In this document: piece by piece, positions 1-8,954 of the stretch
Position numbering within the stretch: the stretch's first letter is position 1
How the letters are laid out: each line of letters opens with the position of its first letter
Source: JARRKC01 sp037388505
GTDB taxonomy: Bacteria; Acidobacteriota; UBA6911; RPQK01; JAPXNP01
Reading direction: 5' to 3'
NCBI GenBank assembly: GCA_037388505.1
Contig: JARRKC010000013.1
Span: 1-64,000, forward strand
DNA length: 64,000 nt
Position numbers and translations under genes: made by a program
Notes under the pieces: generated by a model
Told to the model about the DNA's origin: nothing
Database searches by the model: none
Seen by the model: only the letters and a program-made list of their open reading frames with translations

Positions 1-2
1 TA

Positions 3-1958
3 TTCCGTAACATTCTACCCGTCCTACTATCGAGCATCTGGATCTCGCTCACGCCTCTGGCGGCGCAGGACTCGGTCCCATCTCCCCTGTACCCAGATCT
101 TCCGAGCGAAACCCCGGCGAAATTCGAGCCCAAAACGAACAGCCTGGAGTACCTTCGCCGCGACTTGATGATCCCCATGCGCGATGGGGTCAGGCTGCAC
201 ACCGTGATTCTCATCCCGAAAGGAGCCTCTGACGCACCCATCCTGCTCACGAGAACTCCCTACAACGCCACCGCGCTCACCAGCCACGCCTCGAGCTCTC
301 ACCTGGGGCCGATCCTCGAGGGATACGACAACGCAACGGACGTCATCGTTGAGGGCGGGTACATCCGCGTGGTTCAGGACATTCGGGGCAAATACGGTTC
401 CGAAGGCGATTACATCATGAATCGCCCGCTTCGAGGGCCTTTGAATCCGACGCCGGTCGACAACGCCACCGACACTTACGACACGATCGATTGGCTGGTG
501 AAGAACCTTTCGGAGACGAACGGGCGCGTCGGGATCCTGGGCATCTCGTACGACGGTTTCCTCGCGCTGATGCCCCTCGCTGATCCACATCCGGCCCTCA
601 AGGTCGCGGTACCCATGAATCCGATGGTCGACGGCTGGATGGGAGATGACTGGTTCCACAACGGAGCGTTCCGCCAGGAAGGCATGGACTACATCTACGA
701 CCAGGAAGCAACCCGCGACTCCTCGGTGGAATGGTGGACGAGCCACTTCGACCAGTACGACATGTACATGGAAGCCGGATCGGCCGGCGAGCTCGGCCGC
801 CGCCGCGGACTCGAGCAGATGGGTTTCTGGCGGAAGCTCCTCGAGCATCCGAGCTACGACTCGTTCTGGCGCGACCAGGCGGTCGACAGGGTTCTGGGTG
901 CCCTGCCTCTGAAGGTGCCGGTGATGCTGGTCCACAGCTTGTGGGATCAGGAAGATATCTACGGCGCCATCGCCGTCTACAAGGCACTCGAACCAAAGGA
1001 TGCCAACAACGACAAGGTGTTCCTGGTGATGGGGCCGTGGTGTCACGGTCAGGAAATTCGCGACGCAAGCTCGTTGGGTGCCTTGAAATTCCACAGCGAC
1101 ACGGGCCTGTATTTCCGCGAGAAGATCCTGCGCCCGTTTCTGGATCACTATCTGAAGGACGATGCGCCCCGGGCCGATGTCGCGCCGGTCTCGGCCTACG
1201 AGACCGGAACGGACCAGTGGCTGCGCCTCCCGTCCTGGCCGGCCAGTTGTGCTGAAGGCTGCGGAGTGAGGCCGACTCCCCTGTATCTCGAGGCGGGGTT
1301 GAAACTGGGTTTCGAAGCCCCGAAACCAAGCGATGAGACCTATGACGAGTACGTCTCGGACCCGGCCAAACCCGTGCCGTTTCATCGGCGTCCGATTGTG
1401 CCCAGCAGCTATGACGGCAACCAGTCCTGGCGGGAGTGGCTGGTCAGCGATCAACGGGAGGCGTCGGGTCGCCCGGACGTTCTCGCTTTCGTTTCCGATG
1501 TGCTGGACAAGCCGGTCAGGATCAGCGGACAGCCCGTCGCCCATCTCGTCGCCTCAACCAGCGGAACCGACTCCGACTGGGTCGTCAAGCTGATCGACGT
1601 CTACCCGGACGAAGTCGCGGCCCAGCCGGAAATGGGTGGCTACCAGTTGATGATCTCAGCCGACATCTTCCGCGGTCGCTACCGGGAAAGCCTGGCGACG
1701 GCTCGCCCGCTTACGCCCGATCAACCCCTGGTTTACCAGTTCGAGCTGCCCACGGCGAACCACGTCTTTTTACCGGGGCATCGCATCATGGTCCAGATCC
1801 AGTCGAGCTGGTTTCCCCTCTACGACCGAAATCCGCAGACCTTCGTGGAAAACATCTTCTGGGCCACGCCGGCGGACTACAAGAAAGCGATTCAGCGCGT
1901 CTTCCATTCCCCGGACCGCGCCAGCTATGTCGAGTTACCGCTGGCGATCACGCACTGA
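3..1958 (+). CDS. CocE/NonD family serine hydrolase (5' partial)
   Basis: Secreted hydrolase of the CocE / alpha-amino-acid ester hydrolase / X-Pro dipeptidyl-peptidase family. The reading frame is open to the window edge: in-frame codons before the first internal ATG (165) encode a hydrophobic stretch ending LAAQDS that looks like the end of a signal peptide, so the true start lies upstream of base 1 and the 165 ATG is not the start. Seen: nucleophile elbow GISYDGF (about nt 540-560), following PMNPMVDGW segment, candidate acid in VHSLWDQEDIYG and candidate His in MGPWCHGQE, then a C-terminal jelly-roll region typical of the family. Family enzymes act on amide or ester bonds of amino acids and beta-lactam side chains; the actual substrate is unknown. 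The 3' end overlaps the convergent Kelch gene by 24 bp. Confidence 0.88.
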   Translation, partial: FRNILPVLLSSIWISLTPLAAQDSVPSPLYPDLPSETPAKFEPKTNSLEYLRRDLMIPMRDGVRLHTVILIPKGASDAPILLTRTPYNATALTSHASSSHLGPILEGYDNATDVIVEGGYIRVVQDIRGKYGSEGDYIMNRPLRGPLNPTPVDNATDTYDTIDWLVKNLSETNGRVGILGISYDGFLALMPLADPHPALKVAVPMNPMVDGWMGDDWFHNGAFRQEGMDYIYDQEATRDSSVEWWTSHFDQYDMYMEAGSAGELGRRRGLEQMGFWRKLLEHPSYDSFWRDQAVDRVLGALPLKVPVMLVHSLWDQEDIYGAIAVYKALEPKDANNDKVFLVMGPWCHGQEIRDASSLGALKFHSDTGLYFREKILRPFLDHYLKDDAPRADVAPVSAYETGTDQWLRLPSWPASCAEGCGVRPTPLYLEAGLKLGFEAPKPSDETYDEYVSDPAKPVPFHRRPIVPSSYDGNQSWREWLVSDQREASGRPDVLAFVSDVLDKPVRISGQPVAHLVASTSGTDSDWVVKLIDVYPDEVAAQPEMGGYQLMISADIFRGRYRESLATARPLTPDQPLVYQFELPTANHVFLPGHRIMVQIQSSWFPLYDRNPQTFVENIFWATPADYKKAIQRVFHSPDRASYVELPLAITH

Positions 1959-4451
1959 GATGCTGCCACGGTTGGCGCTGATGCCGCCCACCATCATCTC
2001 AACCAGCACATTGTTGGCGCGTGGTGAGTCTTCCGGGATTTTCACCTGTACTTCATAAAGGCCGATCTCCCGAGGGACGAGTCGAACATCTACGACGGCC
2101 GCTTCGATCCCGCCGATCCAGACGCGCGGCACAGCGGGAACCTCGTACGGACCGTCTTCGGCCCTCTCTCCCACCTGAAGCGTGGGTTGGACGACACCCA
2201 GTCCGGTTGCCAGAAGCGATATGATCTCTCCCGGTTCAGCCGGCTGCAACGGGTAGTTCACCCGACCATCCGAGTTCCGCGCGATGATCGTGGCGCGATC
2301 CAGAAAGCCCGGATTCAGCAGCTCGCCATAGTCGTAAACAAACAGACTCGGCGCAACCGCGCTCACGGAAATCCAGACGGGAGCACCCTGCGTCTGACTC
2401 CCCCCTCTGAGCACCTGCAGAGCAACCTTCCGGCTCTCCTCCGGCTCAGTCGAGGTTCCGTACGGGACCTGGAAGTCGATGCGCTTCGGAGCAACGGAGA
2501 GCAGGGGCGCGGGCTGACCGTCCACCAGCACCTGAACACCCTGGAGCTGCGTCGGCAGGTCCGCCGAGACGTTGCCTGCGACGGTGAGCAGTGGGGCAGT
2601 CGCCGACGTCTCCGCGAGATGATGACCCAAAATCACGGCGCGGGCGCCGGGAGCGAGATCCGCCGGAGCCACCCGCCCCCCGGCGGCGCTCACGACTCGA
2701 GCGGAGTCGAAGATCGGATGGGAGTCGCAGACGGACCAGCCGGAGCCGGGATCCCAGGTCTGAACCGTGTCCAAGGCCTCACCAGGCAACGTATCGGAGC
2801 CCACCATGATCCGGCCGCCGGCGACATAGAGTCGATCATCCATGACCGCGGCCACTCCCTCGGATGACGGAACCGGCGCAGCAGGGCCCGGCCTCCAGAC
2901 TCCGAGCTCCACATCCAGGATCTGAACGTCATCCAGCGTCTCACCAAGGGTTTCCGCCCGACCGCCGACAAGATAAATTCGACCGTCGAGATAGCCGGCG
3001 ACCGCGCCGAAGACTCCGTGAAGCGTGGACGGACCTGCGCTCCACGCGTCTTCGACCGGACTGTAGATCCAGACCGTGTCGGTGATCTCGTGGAGCGAAC
3101 GCTGACCGTTGATGAAGTAGATTTCGGAACCGACGGTGACCGCGCTTCCCAATGTCGTCGGCACCGGCAGAGGGCTGCCAAGCCTCCAGCGATCCTCAAC
3201 AGGGCTGTAGATCTGCACCTGGTCCAGCGCCTGGAGCGTGTCCCCGTCGGGCTCCAGCCGCGAACCGCCAAGCACGTAGATTTCACCACCGAGCACGGTC
3301 GCGGCTCCGCCTCCGACGGCCGACGACATAGGCGCTCCTTCGCTCCACGCCCCCGTCCCCGTGTCGAAGATCTGGACTCGGGCCGACATCGCCCCGGACT
3401 CCCTCTCGATGCCGCCCATCAGATAGATTCGCGAGCCGACCGTGGCGCTCTGAGCGAACCAAACCTCGACGGGAGGCAGCGGCCCCTCCGACCAGACGTT
3501 CTCAGTCGGCGAGTAGATCTGCACACTCGAGGATTTGGTCGGATCGGGATCACCCGCCAGGTAGTAGATCTTGCCGGCGACCGACTGAAGACCGTCGGAG
3601 CCCGCCAGGCGGACGGGGAGACAGGGCATGCTTTGCACGTCGCTCGTTGATGCGCTCAATGCGTCGACCACGAGATCCAGGTGCGGGTGAAAGAAGGCCT
3701 GCCTCGGCAAGTGGATACCATCCGGATTGTTCTCGTCGGTCGGACAGTTCTCAGCCGGAGCACCCGGAGCACAGCCATCCGGGTTGGCGAAGTAGAACCC
3801 ATCCGCAAAGGAGAAGGGCGGGAAGAGCCCCAACTGCGGAAACAGGGTGACCGGCGCAATCGTGACGCCATGGAATGCGAATCCGACGATTCTCCCTTCC
3901 GTGTCCGTGGAGAAGCGGGCGTCAGTCAGAACGGTGGGTTCATCCGTAAACGGGAGCGACACGGGTAGGGCGGCAGGAGGGTAGTCATTGATGAATCCAA
4001 AGGGAATCCGGACGTTCTTGGTCACCTTCGCGATGACACTGTTCTGAAACAACGCGTGGATCTCGATGCGTTCGACCTCGCCGGTCTCCAAGTTGAGTCG
4101 GCCCCGACTCACGAGGTCCGGATTGTTGAATGCTTTGTTCCCCGTCAGGACATAGGACGGACCACCCGGGAAGGCCACCGCATCATCCGTACCGACCGAG
4201 TCGAAGGTCACCGTGAATTCCGCCGTATTGCCCGTGGGTGGACTGAAGTGAACGCGTAACCAACCACTCAGATGGGTGTGCCCGGGAGCGGCACGACCTC
4301 CGAAGATCGCTGGAAAGTTGTAGAACTCGTCACCGAATTCGCTCGACGTCGCAAGTGGGCCCGCGAGTTCCAGCGAATCGGGTAACCGCACCTGGGCTGT
4401 CAGCGGCGTCCACCAGAGTCCCAGCAGGATCGTCAAGACTACCCGCTTCAT
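1935..4451 (-). CDS. Secreted Kelch-repeat protein with TIGR03437-like C-terminal domain
   Basis: 838-residue exported protein with a clear signal peptide (hydrophobic residues 4-19 ending LTAQ). The N-terminal ~250 residues belong to no family I recognise. Residues about 270-590 carry five or six Kelch blades, visible as repeated GG motifs followed by VQIYSPVEDRW-type segments, predicting a beta-propeller. The last ~230 residues resemble the TIGR03437 domain common in Solibacter-type Acidobacteria (segments AVAPSLF, LLATGLG, VWIGGIEA, GLYEVQVKIP). A binding or adhesion role outside the cell is inference. The ATG overlaps the stop of the upstream GDSL-like gene by 4 bp (ATGA), so the two are probably translationally coupled. 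SD sequence GGAG lies in the upstream gene's end. Confidence 0.85.
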   Translation of the reverse strand: MKRVVLTILLGLWWTPLTAQVRLPDSLELAGPLATSSEFGDEFYNFPAIFGGRAAPGHTHLSGWLRVHFSPPTGNTAEFTVTFDSVGTDDAVAFPGGPSYVLTGNKAFNNPDLVSRGRLNLETGEVERIEIHALFQNSVIAKVTKNVRIPFGFINDYPPAALPVSLPFTDEPTVLTDARFSTDTEGRIVGFAFHGVTIAPVTLFPQLGLFPPFSFADGFYFANPDGCAPGAPAENCPTDENNPDGIHLPRQAFFHPHLDLVVDALSASTSDVQSMPCLPVRLAGSDGLQSVAGKIYYLAGDPDPTKSSSVQIYSPTENVWSEGPLPPVEVWFAQSATVGSRIYLMGGIERESGAMSARVQIFDTGTGAWSEGAPMSSAVGGGAATVLGGEIYVLGGSRLEPDGDTLQALDQVQIYSPVEDRWRLGSPLPVPTTLGSAVTVGSEIYFINGQRSLHEITDTVWIYSPVEDAWSAGPSTLHGVFGAVAGYLDGRIYLVGGRAETLGETLDDVQILDVELGVWRPGPAAPVPSSEGVAAVMDDRLYVAGGRIMVGSDTLPGEALDTVQTWDPGSGWSVCDSHPIFDSARVVSAAGGRVAPADLAPGARAVILGHHLAETSATAPLLTVAGNVSADLPTQLQGVQVLVDGQPAPLLSVAPKRIDFQVPYGTSTEPEESRKVALQVLRGGSQTQGAPVWISVSAVAPSLFVYDYGELLNPGFLDRATIIARNSDGRVNYPLQPAEPGEIISLLATGLGVVQPTLQVGERAEDGPYEVPAVPRVWIGGIEAAVVDVRLVPREIGLYEVQVKIPEDSPRANNVLVEMMVGGISANRGSISVRDRQR

Positions 4452-5722
4452 GGTCGGCTCCTTTCGCGAGGCCCTGACGGCAAATGTGGTCCTCCAGTCG
4501 CCAGCCGCCCAAGTCGGCGTCGCACCGATACTTGCGGGATGGCTCCCGCGCCGCCGAAGGGATCGACTTGGGCCACGGCCTCGACATTCACCATCTCAAA
4601 ACTCGTATCGAACCGACCATTGATCGTCTTCAGCAGTTCGTTGGCCAGCAGCGCATGAGCCGTCGGTGAGGGAAACATCCCGTCCTCCGTGTAGAAGCCC
4701 CCGCCGTATGCGCCGCTGACGGCGATGGTTCCGGAGCGTATTCCCTGCGCGCGGGCCTGTTCGACGAAAGCCTGAAGATCGAAAAGCAGGTACTTCCCCT
4801 GACTAGCCACGGATCGCACCGTGCTGTTGTAAGAAGCGACTGCCTGCCGGATTGCCTCGGCGTCTGCAGCCCGCAGCACAGAGCTCGAAGAAAGCGGACT
4901 CTCTTTCCTTCCAGAGAGGACCTCTCCGATCTCCACCAACCCTCCAATGTTGACGAGGTCACCGGGAGCCAGATCGAAGGTCGAGGCCAGCACTTCAGGT
5001 GTCACGTCGTAGAGGGCGGCCGCGTCGTCGACAGTGGATAGAAACGCCGTCTGAGTCGGGTCGGGGACAGTCATCAGCAGGAGGGTGGCATAGGTCCTCT
5101 CCAGTTGGGAGACCACCGTGCGGTAGTCATGATCAAACGAAGCAGCGGGGGTGATCAGAGCCCGGTCCCCTGTGATCGCAGCCCCGGCCACATCACCGAA
5201 TCCGAGCTCGACGATCACGAAAGTCGGTGCCATGTTCTTGGCGTACTCGATCTGTGACCAAGAAAACGGTTGGTCCAGGATCAGGCTCGGATAGCCCAGC
5301 ACCAGGTTGATCAGCGATTGCTCGAGGTTTCCCTCCTGGACGAGAGGCTGGGCCGGCCGACCTTCCAGCGACTCGCTCACGCGGATCCAGGGAATCGAGA
5401 GGTTGAAGGTGAAGAGAGGAAATGGAAGCGATCGGAGCACGCTCTGGTTGATGGGAGGCAACACTTGAGGGAGCGGATCCAACGCCACCAGAGAAGGAGT
5501 AGTCGCCGGCCGGAACAGCGGCAGCGGCATGATCGTGCCCATCTGCTTCGCCATCTGCGCCGGGTAGCACTCCTTCTGGAATTCGGCGGCCAGCCGAAAA
5601 TCCCCGTAGCCCGCAGACAGCCCCCCACCGACCACGATGAAGTTGGTCGGATCGAACCGCTGAGCGAGCACGGGATCAACGGCGAATAGAAGAATCAACA
5701 GGGAAAGAAAGCGATATCGCAT
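4448..5722 (-). CDS. Secreted SGNH/GDSL-like protein, catalytic residues apparently lost
   Basis: 424 residues from the ATG at 5722, chosen because GGAGGGG lies just upstream and the product begins with a signal peptide (MRYRFLSLLILLFAVDPVLA). A longer frame upstream has no such features. The segment VVGGGLSAGYGDF lines up with block I of GDSL lipases (GDSLSAGYG), but the Asp and nucleophilic Ser are both Gly. A later VELGFGD resembles the GxND block, and DGMFPSPTAHALL resembles the DxxHPSxxGH block with Phe in place of His. This suggests a GDSL-fold pseudoenzyme. It is the first gene of a two-gene unit with the Kelch protein (4-bp overlap), so a shared extracellular role is plausible. Confidence 0.75.
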   Translation of the reverse strand: MRYRFLSLLILLFAVDPVLAQRFDPTNFIVVGGGLSAGYGDFRLAAEFQKECYPAQMAKQMGTIMPLPLFRPATTPSLVALDPLPQVLPPINQSVLRSLPFPLFTFNLSIPWIRVSESLEGRPAQPLVQEGNLEQSLINLVLGYPSLILDQPFSWSQIEYAKNMAPTFVIVELGFGDVAGAAITGDRALITPAASFDHDYRTVVSQLERTYATLLLMTVPDPTQTAFLSTVDDAAALYDVTPEVLASTFDLAPGDLVNIGGLVEIGEVLSGRKESPLSSSSVLRAADAEAIRQAVASYNSTVRSVASQGKYLLFDLQAFVEQARAQGIRSGTIAVSGAYGGGFYTEDGMFPSPTAHALLANELLKTINGRFDTSFEMVNVEAVAQVDPFGGAGAIPQVSVRRRLGRLATGGPHLPSGPRERSRP

Positions 5723-5931
5723 CGAACCCCTCCGATTGACTTCCCCATCCAAATACAAGGTCCTTTCGACTTTGAGTGAAGTGTAGCCAAGAGTCAGAAG
5801 TTGAGCAATGAAATAGCCTGAAGGTCCATCCGAGTTGCCCTGATTGGGGAGAAGCCTCGGGAATCTGTGATCACGGACGGTGCGAAAGGCGAGATGCTCG
5901 AAAGGCCAAGCGACTTCCGCACGAAGTCGCC

Positions 5932-7149
5932 TCAGTTCTTGACCCCGGTTTGCGCTTGAACCCAGTGAATGAGCCTGTTCAGGCAATCGTCACTGAAGAC
6001 AGGCGGCGGGATGCGGTCTCCCAACGGCCATTCGAGCAGACTGTGATCCGCCTCGGGGAACAGCATGAATTCGACGGAGTCGTTTCCGCCCCGATGCAGG
6101 GCTGAAACGATCCTCTCTCGTGCCAGTCCCGCCGGAGAATGCTTGTCCCGACCTCCCTTGAGGATCAGAACGGGGGCCAAGACTCTCTGCCATACGGGCG
6201 CCGGATCGAAGTCCATCACGGACTTCCACCAGCGGTACTCCTTCATGGGAAAGATCTCGTTCGGAATATCTTCGGCATCCCGAAACCAGGGTTCGGAATG
6301 TAACTCACCGAGACGCTCCTTCAGCTCTTCGCCGCCTTCACCGGTCCGTTGATAGTCAAACACGCTCTCATTGAGGGCCAACGCCTTCGCGACAACCTCG
6401 TCCGAATAGCCTCGCGCTTGAAGCCTCAGGGCAATCTCGGCGTTCACCTGTTCGGCCGGACTCATCCCGCTCGCACCGATCACTGCGATGAAGGCGGCCT
6501 TTCCGCAGTCGACCGCCGCGAGCGGGGCGACCCATTCTCCTTCGCTGAAGCCGATGAATCCGATCGATGTTGCGTCGATGTCCTCTCGTCTCGCGAGCGC
6601 GCCCACTGCGGCGGCGGCGTCTCGGGCGTAACCACCGAAATCGGTCCCATACAATTCGCCGGTAGATTCACCTACCCCCCGCTTGTCGTAGGCGAGCCCT
6701 GCAATCCCTGCGCGTGCAAAGAGCTTGGCGTAGTACGCATATTCGTGTCGGCTCTCCGGACCGGACCCGTGGACGAAGACTGCTGCAGGCCATGGTCCGG
6801 GCGTCCGCGGAAGAAAGAGACTACCGGCGAGTTCGATCGGACCGTTTCGAAAGGGGAACTCCACGAGACGATAGGAGAGAAAGCGCTCCTGAGCCGTCAG
6901 TGCGACGAGAACCAAGGCCAAACACGAAAGAAACAGCACTGCCGTCCTTCGGTAGCCACCCCGCCTGACTCGTCGTGCGACCAGGAGGCTACCGCTCAGC
7001 GCCGCGATCGCGATTGCAGCCGCGGTCATCGCCACCAGTGAAACATCCGCCACAACGGGAACAGCTGTGTAACCCAGAGAGAAGAACAGAGCGCTGATGA
7101 AGACGAGGACGCTCCCCATCCAAAACAGAAAACTAGAAAGTCGGCGCAT
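5932..7149 (-). CDS. Membrane-anchored alpha/beta hydrolase
   Basis: About 405 residues from ATG 7149; a GTG at 7215 would add 22 residues and neither start has a strong SD. The N-terminus holds three hydrophobic segments (about residues 8-28, 35-58, 70-86), followed by an alpha/beta hydrolase domain with HGSG oxyanion region, nucleophile GFSEG, acid in LKGGRDKHSP and His in FPEADHSLLEW, so the catalytic triad is intact. The substrate is unknown; related proteins are annotated as serine aminopeptidase/esterase S33 or dienelactone-hydrolase-like. It follows the SDR gene on the same strand with a gap of about 50-115 bp and may be cotranscribed. Confidence 0.85.
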   Translation of the reverse strand: MRRLSSFLFWMGSVLVFISALFFSLGYTAVPVVADVSLVAMTAAAIAIAALSGSLLVARRVRRGGYRRTAVLFLSCLALVLVALTAQERFLSYRLVEFPFRNGPIELAGSLFLPRTPGPWPAAVFVHGSGPESRHEYAYYAKLFARAGIAGLAYDKRGVGESTGELYGTDFGGYARDAAAAVGALARREDIDATSIGFIGFSEGEWVAPLAAVDCGKAAFIAVIGASGMSPAEQVNAEIALRLQARGYSDEVVAKALALNESVFDYQRTGEGGEELKERLGELHSEPWFRDAEDIPNEIFPMKEYRWWKSVMDFDPAPVWQRVLAPVLILKGGRDKHSPAGLARERIVSALHRGGNDSVEFMLFPEADHSLLEWPLGDRIPPPVFSDDCLNRLIHWVQAQTGVKN

Positions 7150-7262
7150 TTTGACAATGGGTACGGAATCGATGACCGATTCGTTCCGTCGCAGATAGAA
7201 GGGTGCGAAGATCACCTACCGCTGATTCACGATCCGCACCGCTTCGACCCGGCCGTCCGGGT

Positions 7263-8021
7263 TCACTGGGCGGTCCAGCCGCCATCGATCAGGATGTCGG
7301 TGCCGGTCACGAAACCGGCGGCCTCGGAGCAGAGGTAGAGGGCCAGTCGGCCGACTTCCTCGACGCGCCCCCATCGCCCGACCGGGATTTTGGAGACGAA
7401 CTGCTGGTTGAGCGCGGGGTTCTCGATCAGCGGAGTGTTCATCTCTGTGGCAAAGGGACCGGGGCTGATGGCGTTGACCGTGATCCCGTCCTCGGCCAGT
7501 TCCAGAGCCAACGCGCGCGTCAGGCCCAACAGCGCCGTTTTGCTGGCGGAGTACGCAGAGCGGCCGGGCAGCGAGACCCAGCTCATAATCGAAGTCATAT
7601 TGATGATCCGACCGTAGCCCCGACCTTTCATGAGGGGAACGAAGGAGCGGCACATCAGGAAGACACTGGTGAGGTTGGTGTCCAACACTCCGCGCCATTC
7701 ATCGAGTGTGAAATCGACCAGTGACTTTCGAAGATTGACCCCGGCGTTGTTAATCAGAATGTGGACCGTACCGAATGCTTCCGCGACCTCTGCCTCGAGA
7801 CGGCGCACGGCGTCCTCGCGGGTTACGTCCGTCTCGAAAACCCTTGCTTCGCCTCCAGCCGCTTCAATTTCCCCGCACACTTTCTCGAGCTGTTCGCGGT
7901 TGCGCGAGACGAGCGCGACGCGGGCGCCCGCTCCGCTCAGTGCCAAGGCCATCGCTTTGCCCAGTCCCTTGCTCGCTCCGGTAATCAATGCCACTCTGCC
8001 GTCGAGTTCTTTCGTCCTCAT
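7263..8021 (-). CDS. SDR family oxidoreductase (gluconate 5-dehydrogenase-like)
   Basis: 252 residues. Classical short-chain dehydrogenase: cofactor motif TGASKGLG near residue 12, NNAG near residue 90, catalytic Ser in MTSIMSW, YSASK active-site Tyr/Lys pair, and a C-terminal GGWTA end typical of sugar or polyol SDRs. The first Gly-loop is followed by SRN, which favours NADP(H). Start ATG 8021 is preferred over 8039 because AAAGGA sits 6 nt upstream. The enzyme probably oxidises a sugar acid or reduces a 3-keto substrate; the exact substrate cannot be read from sequence. Confidence 0.9.
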   Translation of the reverse strand: MRTKELDGRVALITGASKGLGKAMALALSGAGARVALVSRNREQLEKVCGEIEAAGGEARVFETDVTREDAVRRLEAEVAEAFGTVHILINNAGVNLRKSLVDFTLDEWRGVLDTNLTSVFLMCRSFVPLMKGRGYGRIINMTSIMSWVSLPGRSAYSASKTALLGLTRALALELAEDGITVNAISPGPFATEMNTPLIENPALNQQFVSKIPVGRWGRVEEVGRLALYLCSEAAGFVTGTDILIDGGWTAQ

Positions 8022-8152
8022 GGTTATCCTTTCGCCCAAGTGACCTCACGATCGAGGGCACCGGAAACGCGCGCTGCTCCTTCCGCAACCAACGGCCAGA
8101 GATCCCACGTCAGTGAATTCCACAGGCCGACTCCATCGCCGAGCACCAGGAA

Positions 8153-8290
8153 TCAGCGATTCGGCAGGAGCGCGCACAAGTCAGATTCCAGGATTCTGCG
8201 GTCGGCCGTGACGAGAGTCAAATCGAAAACCCGCGCGGTCGCTATAAGAAAATCGTCAGCGGGATCCCGATGTGGCAACGAGAAACGAGC
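8153..8290 (-). pseudogene. C-terminal stub of a PIN-domain (VapC-like) toxin
   Basis: Immediately after the antitoxin stop, in a different frame, 45 codons ending in TGA (8153) encode a segment with LPHRDPADDFLIATA and LTLVTADRRIL. This is the canonical C-terminal part of PIN endonuclease toxins (second acidic pair DPxD, ATA, TADRR). The N-terminal ~85 residues of a PIN toxin, including the first catalytic Asp, are absent: upstream sequence is the antitoxin gene itself. No start codon precedes it in frame, so the toxin has been reduced to a fragment by an internal deletion. Confidence 0.7.
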
Positions 8291-8291
8291 T

Positions 8292-8534
8292 TCATCTCCG
8301 AAGCACTTCCCAGTCTTCCTCATCCGAGGCGGGCGAAACGATGTCGCCCTCGATCTTTCCGGTCGATCGTAAGGACCCGATCCAGTCCGTGGGGGGAGCG
8401 GGAGTATGCGGCGGGACCCCTTCCGCGACCGGTTCTCCGAAGCGCGTGATCAGTACGGGCTGCCTGGTCTTTCGAACTCGCTCCAAGACTGCCAGACATT
8501 TTGCCTTGAATTTGGAGATGGCCATTTCTTCCAT
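8292..8534 (-). CDS. Phd/YefM-type antitoxin
   Basis: About 80 residues. The segment MAISKFKAKCLAVLERVRKT followed by QPVLITRFGEPVAEGVPP is the Phd/YefM N-terminal DNA-binding fold that pairs with PIN or RelE-type toxins; the C-terminal DWIGSLRSTGKIEGDIVSPA is the usual toxin-binding tail of PIN-associated antitoxins. ATG 8534 or 8525 are both possible, with no strong SD; an upstream in-frame ATG at 8567 looks too long. The partner toxin directly downstream is only a stub (8153-8290), so this is an orphaned antitoxin that may still bind DNA or neutralise a related toxin elsewhere. Confidence 0.75.
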   Translation of the reverse strand: MEEMAISKFKAKCLAVLERVRKTRQPVLITRFGEPVAEGVPPHTPAPPTDWIGSLRSTGKIEGDIVSPASDEEDWEVLRR

Positions 8535-8677
8535 GGATAGAGCGCGTTTACCATGGTCAACGCCCACGGTCGGCCAAACTCTCGGGATAGCGGAGCAAGC
8601 GAGATTGCTTATCCTGCTCGGAACTGGAGGACGTGTTGCCCCAAACCCGGGGAGCCGGAAAGCCCGTCCAGTGAGCT

Positions 8678-8737
8678 TGGCTTTGGGCGGCTGCCCAAAG
8701 CTCTCGGATGAAACGACGCCGTTGGCGTCTCACTCCC
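8678..8737 (+). repeat. Dispersed structured repeat, family A copy 1
   Basis: A 60-bp block repeated at 11938-11997 with about 6 mismatches. It contains two perfect hairpins: CTTTGGGC-GGCT-GCCCAAAG (8681-8700) and GACGCC-GTT-GGCGTC (8715-8729). It lies between two minus-strand genes (antitoxin and SMP-30 protein). Noncoding; function unknown. Confidence 0.75.
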
Positions 8738-8795
8738 GTCGTGCCTGCCTCGGCCTTGTCGAATGGTCGTCGAGACCTGCTGAACCGATTCCACG

Positions 8796-8905
8796 CCACG
8801 GACGTCAAGGGCTCAAAACAAAGAAATCCTTGTGCGTCTTGGCGGTTTTGCGTGAGATCGAGCCAGTGAGGTTTCGCATCCGTGCGGAATCTCCAGCCAA
8901 GCCGG
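8796..8905 (+). repeat. Dispersed repeat, family B copy 1
   Basis: About 110 bp resembling 30985-31095 in the same orientation. Shared landmarks are CCACGGACG, ACAAAGAAATCCTT, TGCGTGA-ATCGAG, GAGG-TTC and CAGCCAAG/CAGGCCAAG. Overall identity by eye is roughly 70 percent with small indels. No open frame is conserved between copies. Confidence 0.65.
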
Positions 8906-8954
8906 GGGGAGACCATTTGGGCGACACGCCCTCTAGCCCCGGAACTCTTTGCTG

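Noticed and set aside
27..1544. Long minus-strand open frame opposite the CocE gene
   Set aside because: Antisense shadow of a high-GC gene; no family motifs, no SD, and the plus strand has the catalytic motifs.
4484..4669. Frames antisense to the GDSL-like protein
   Set aside because: Shadow frames with no independent support.
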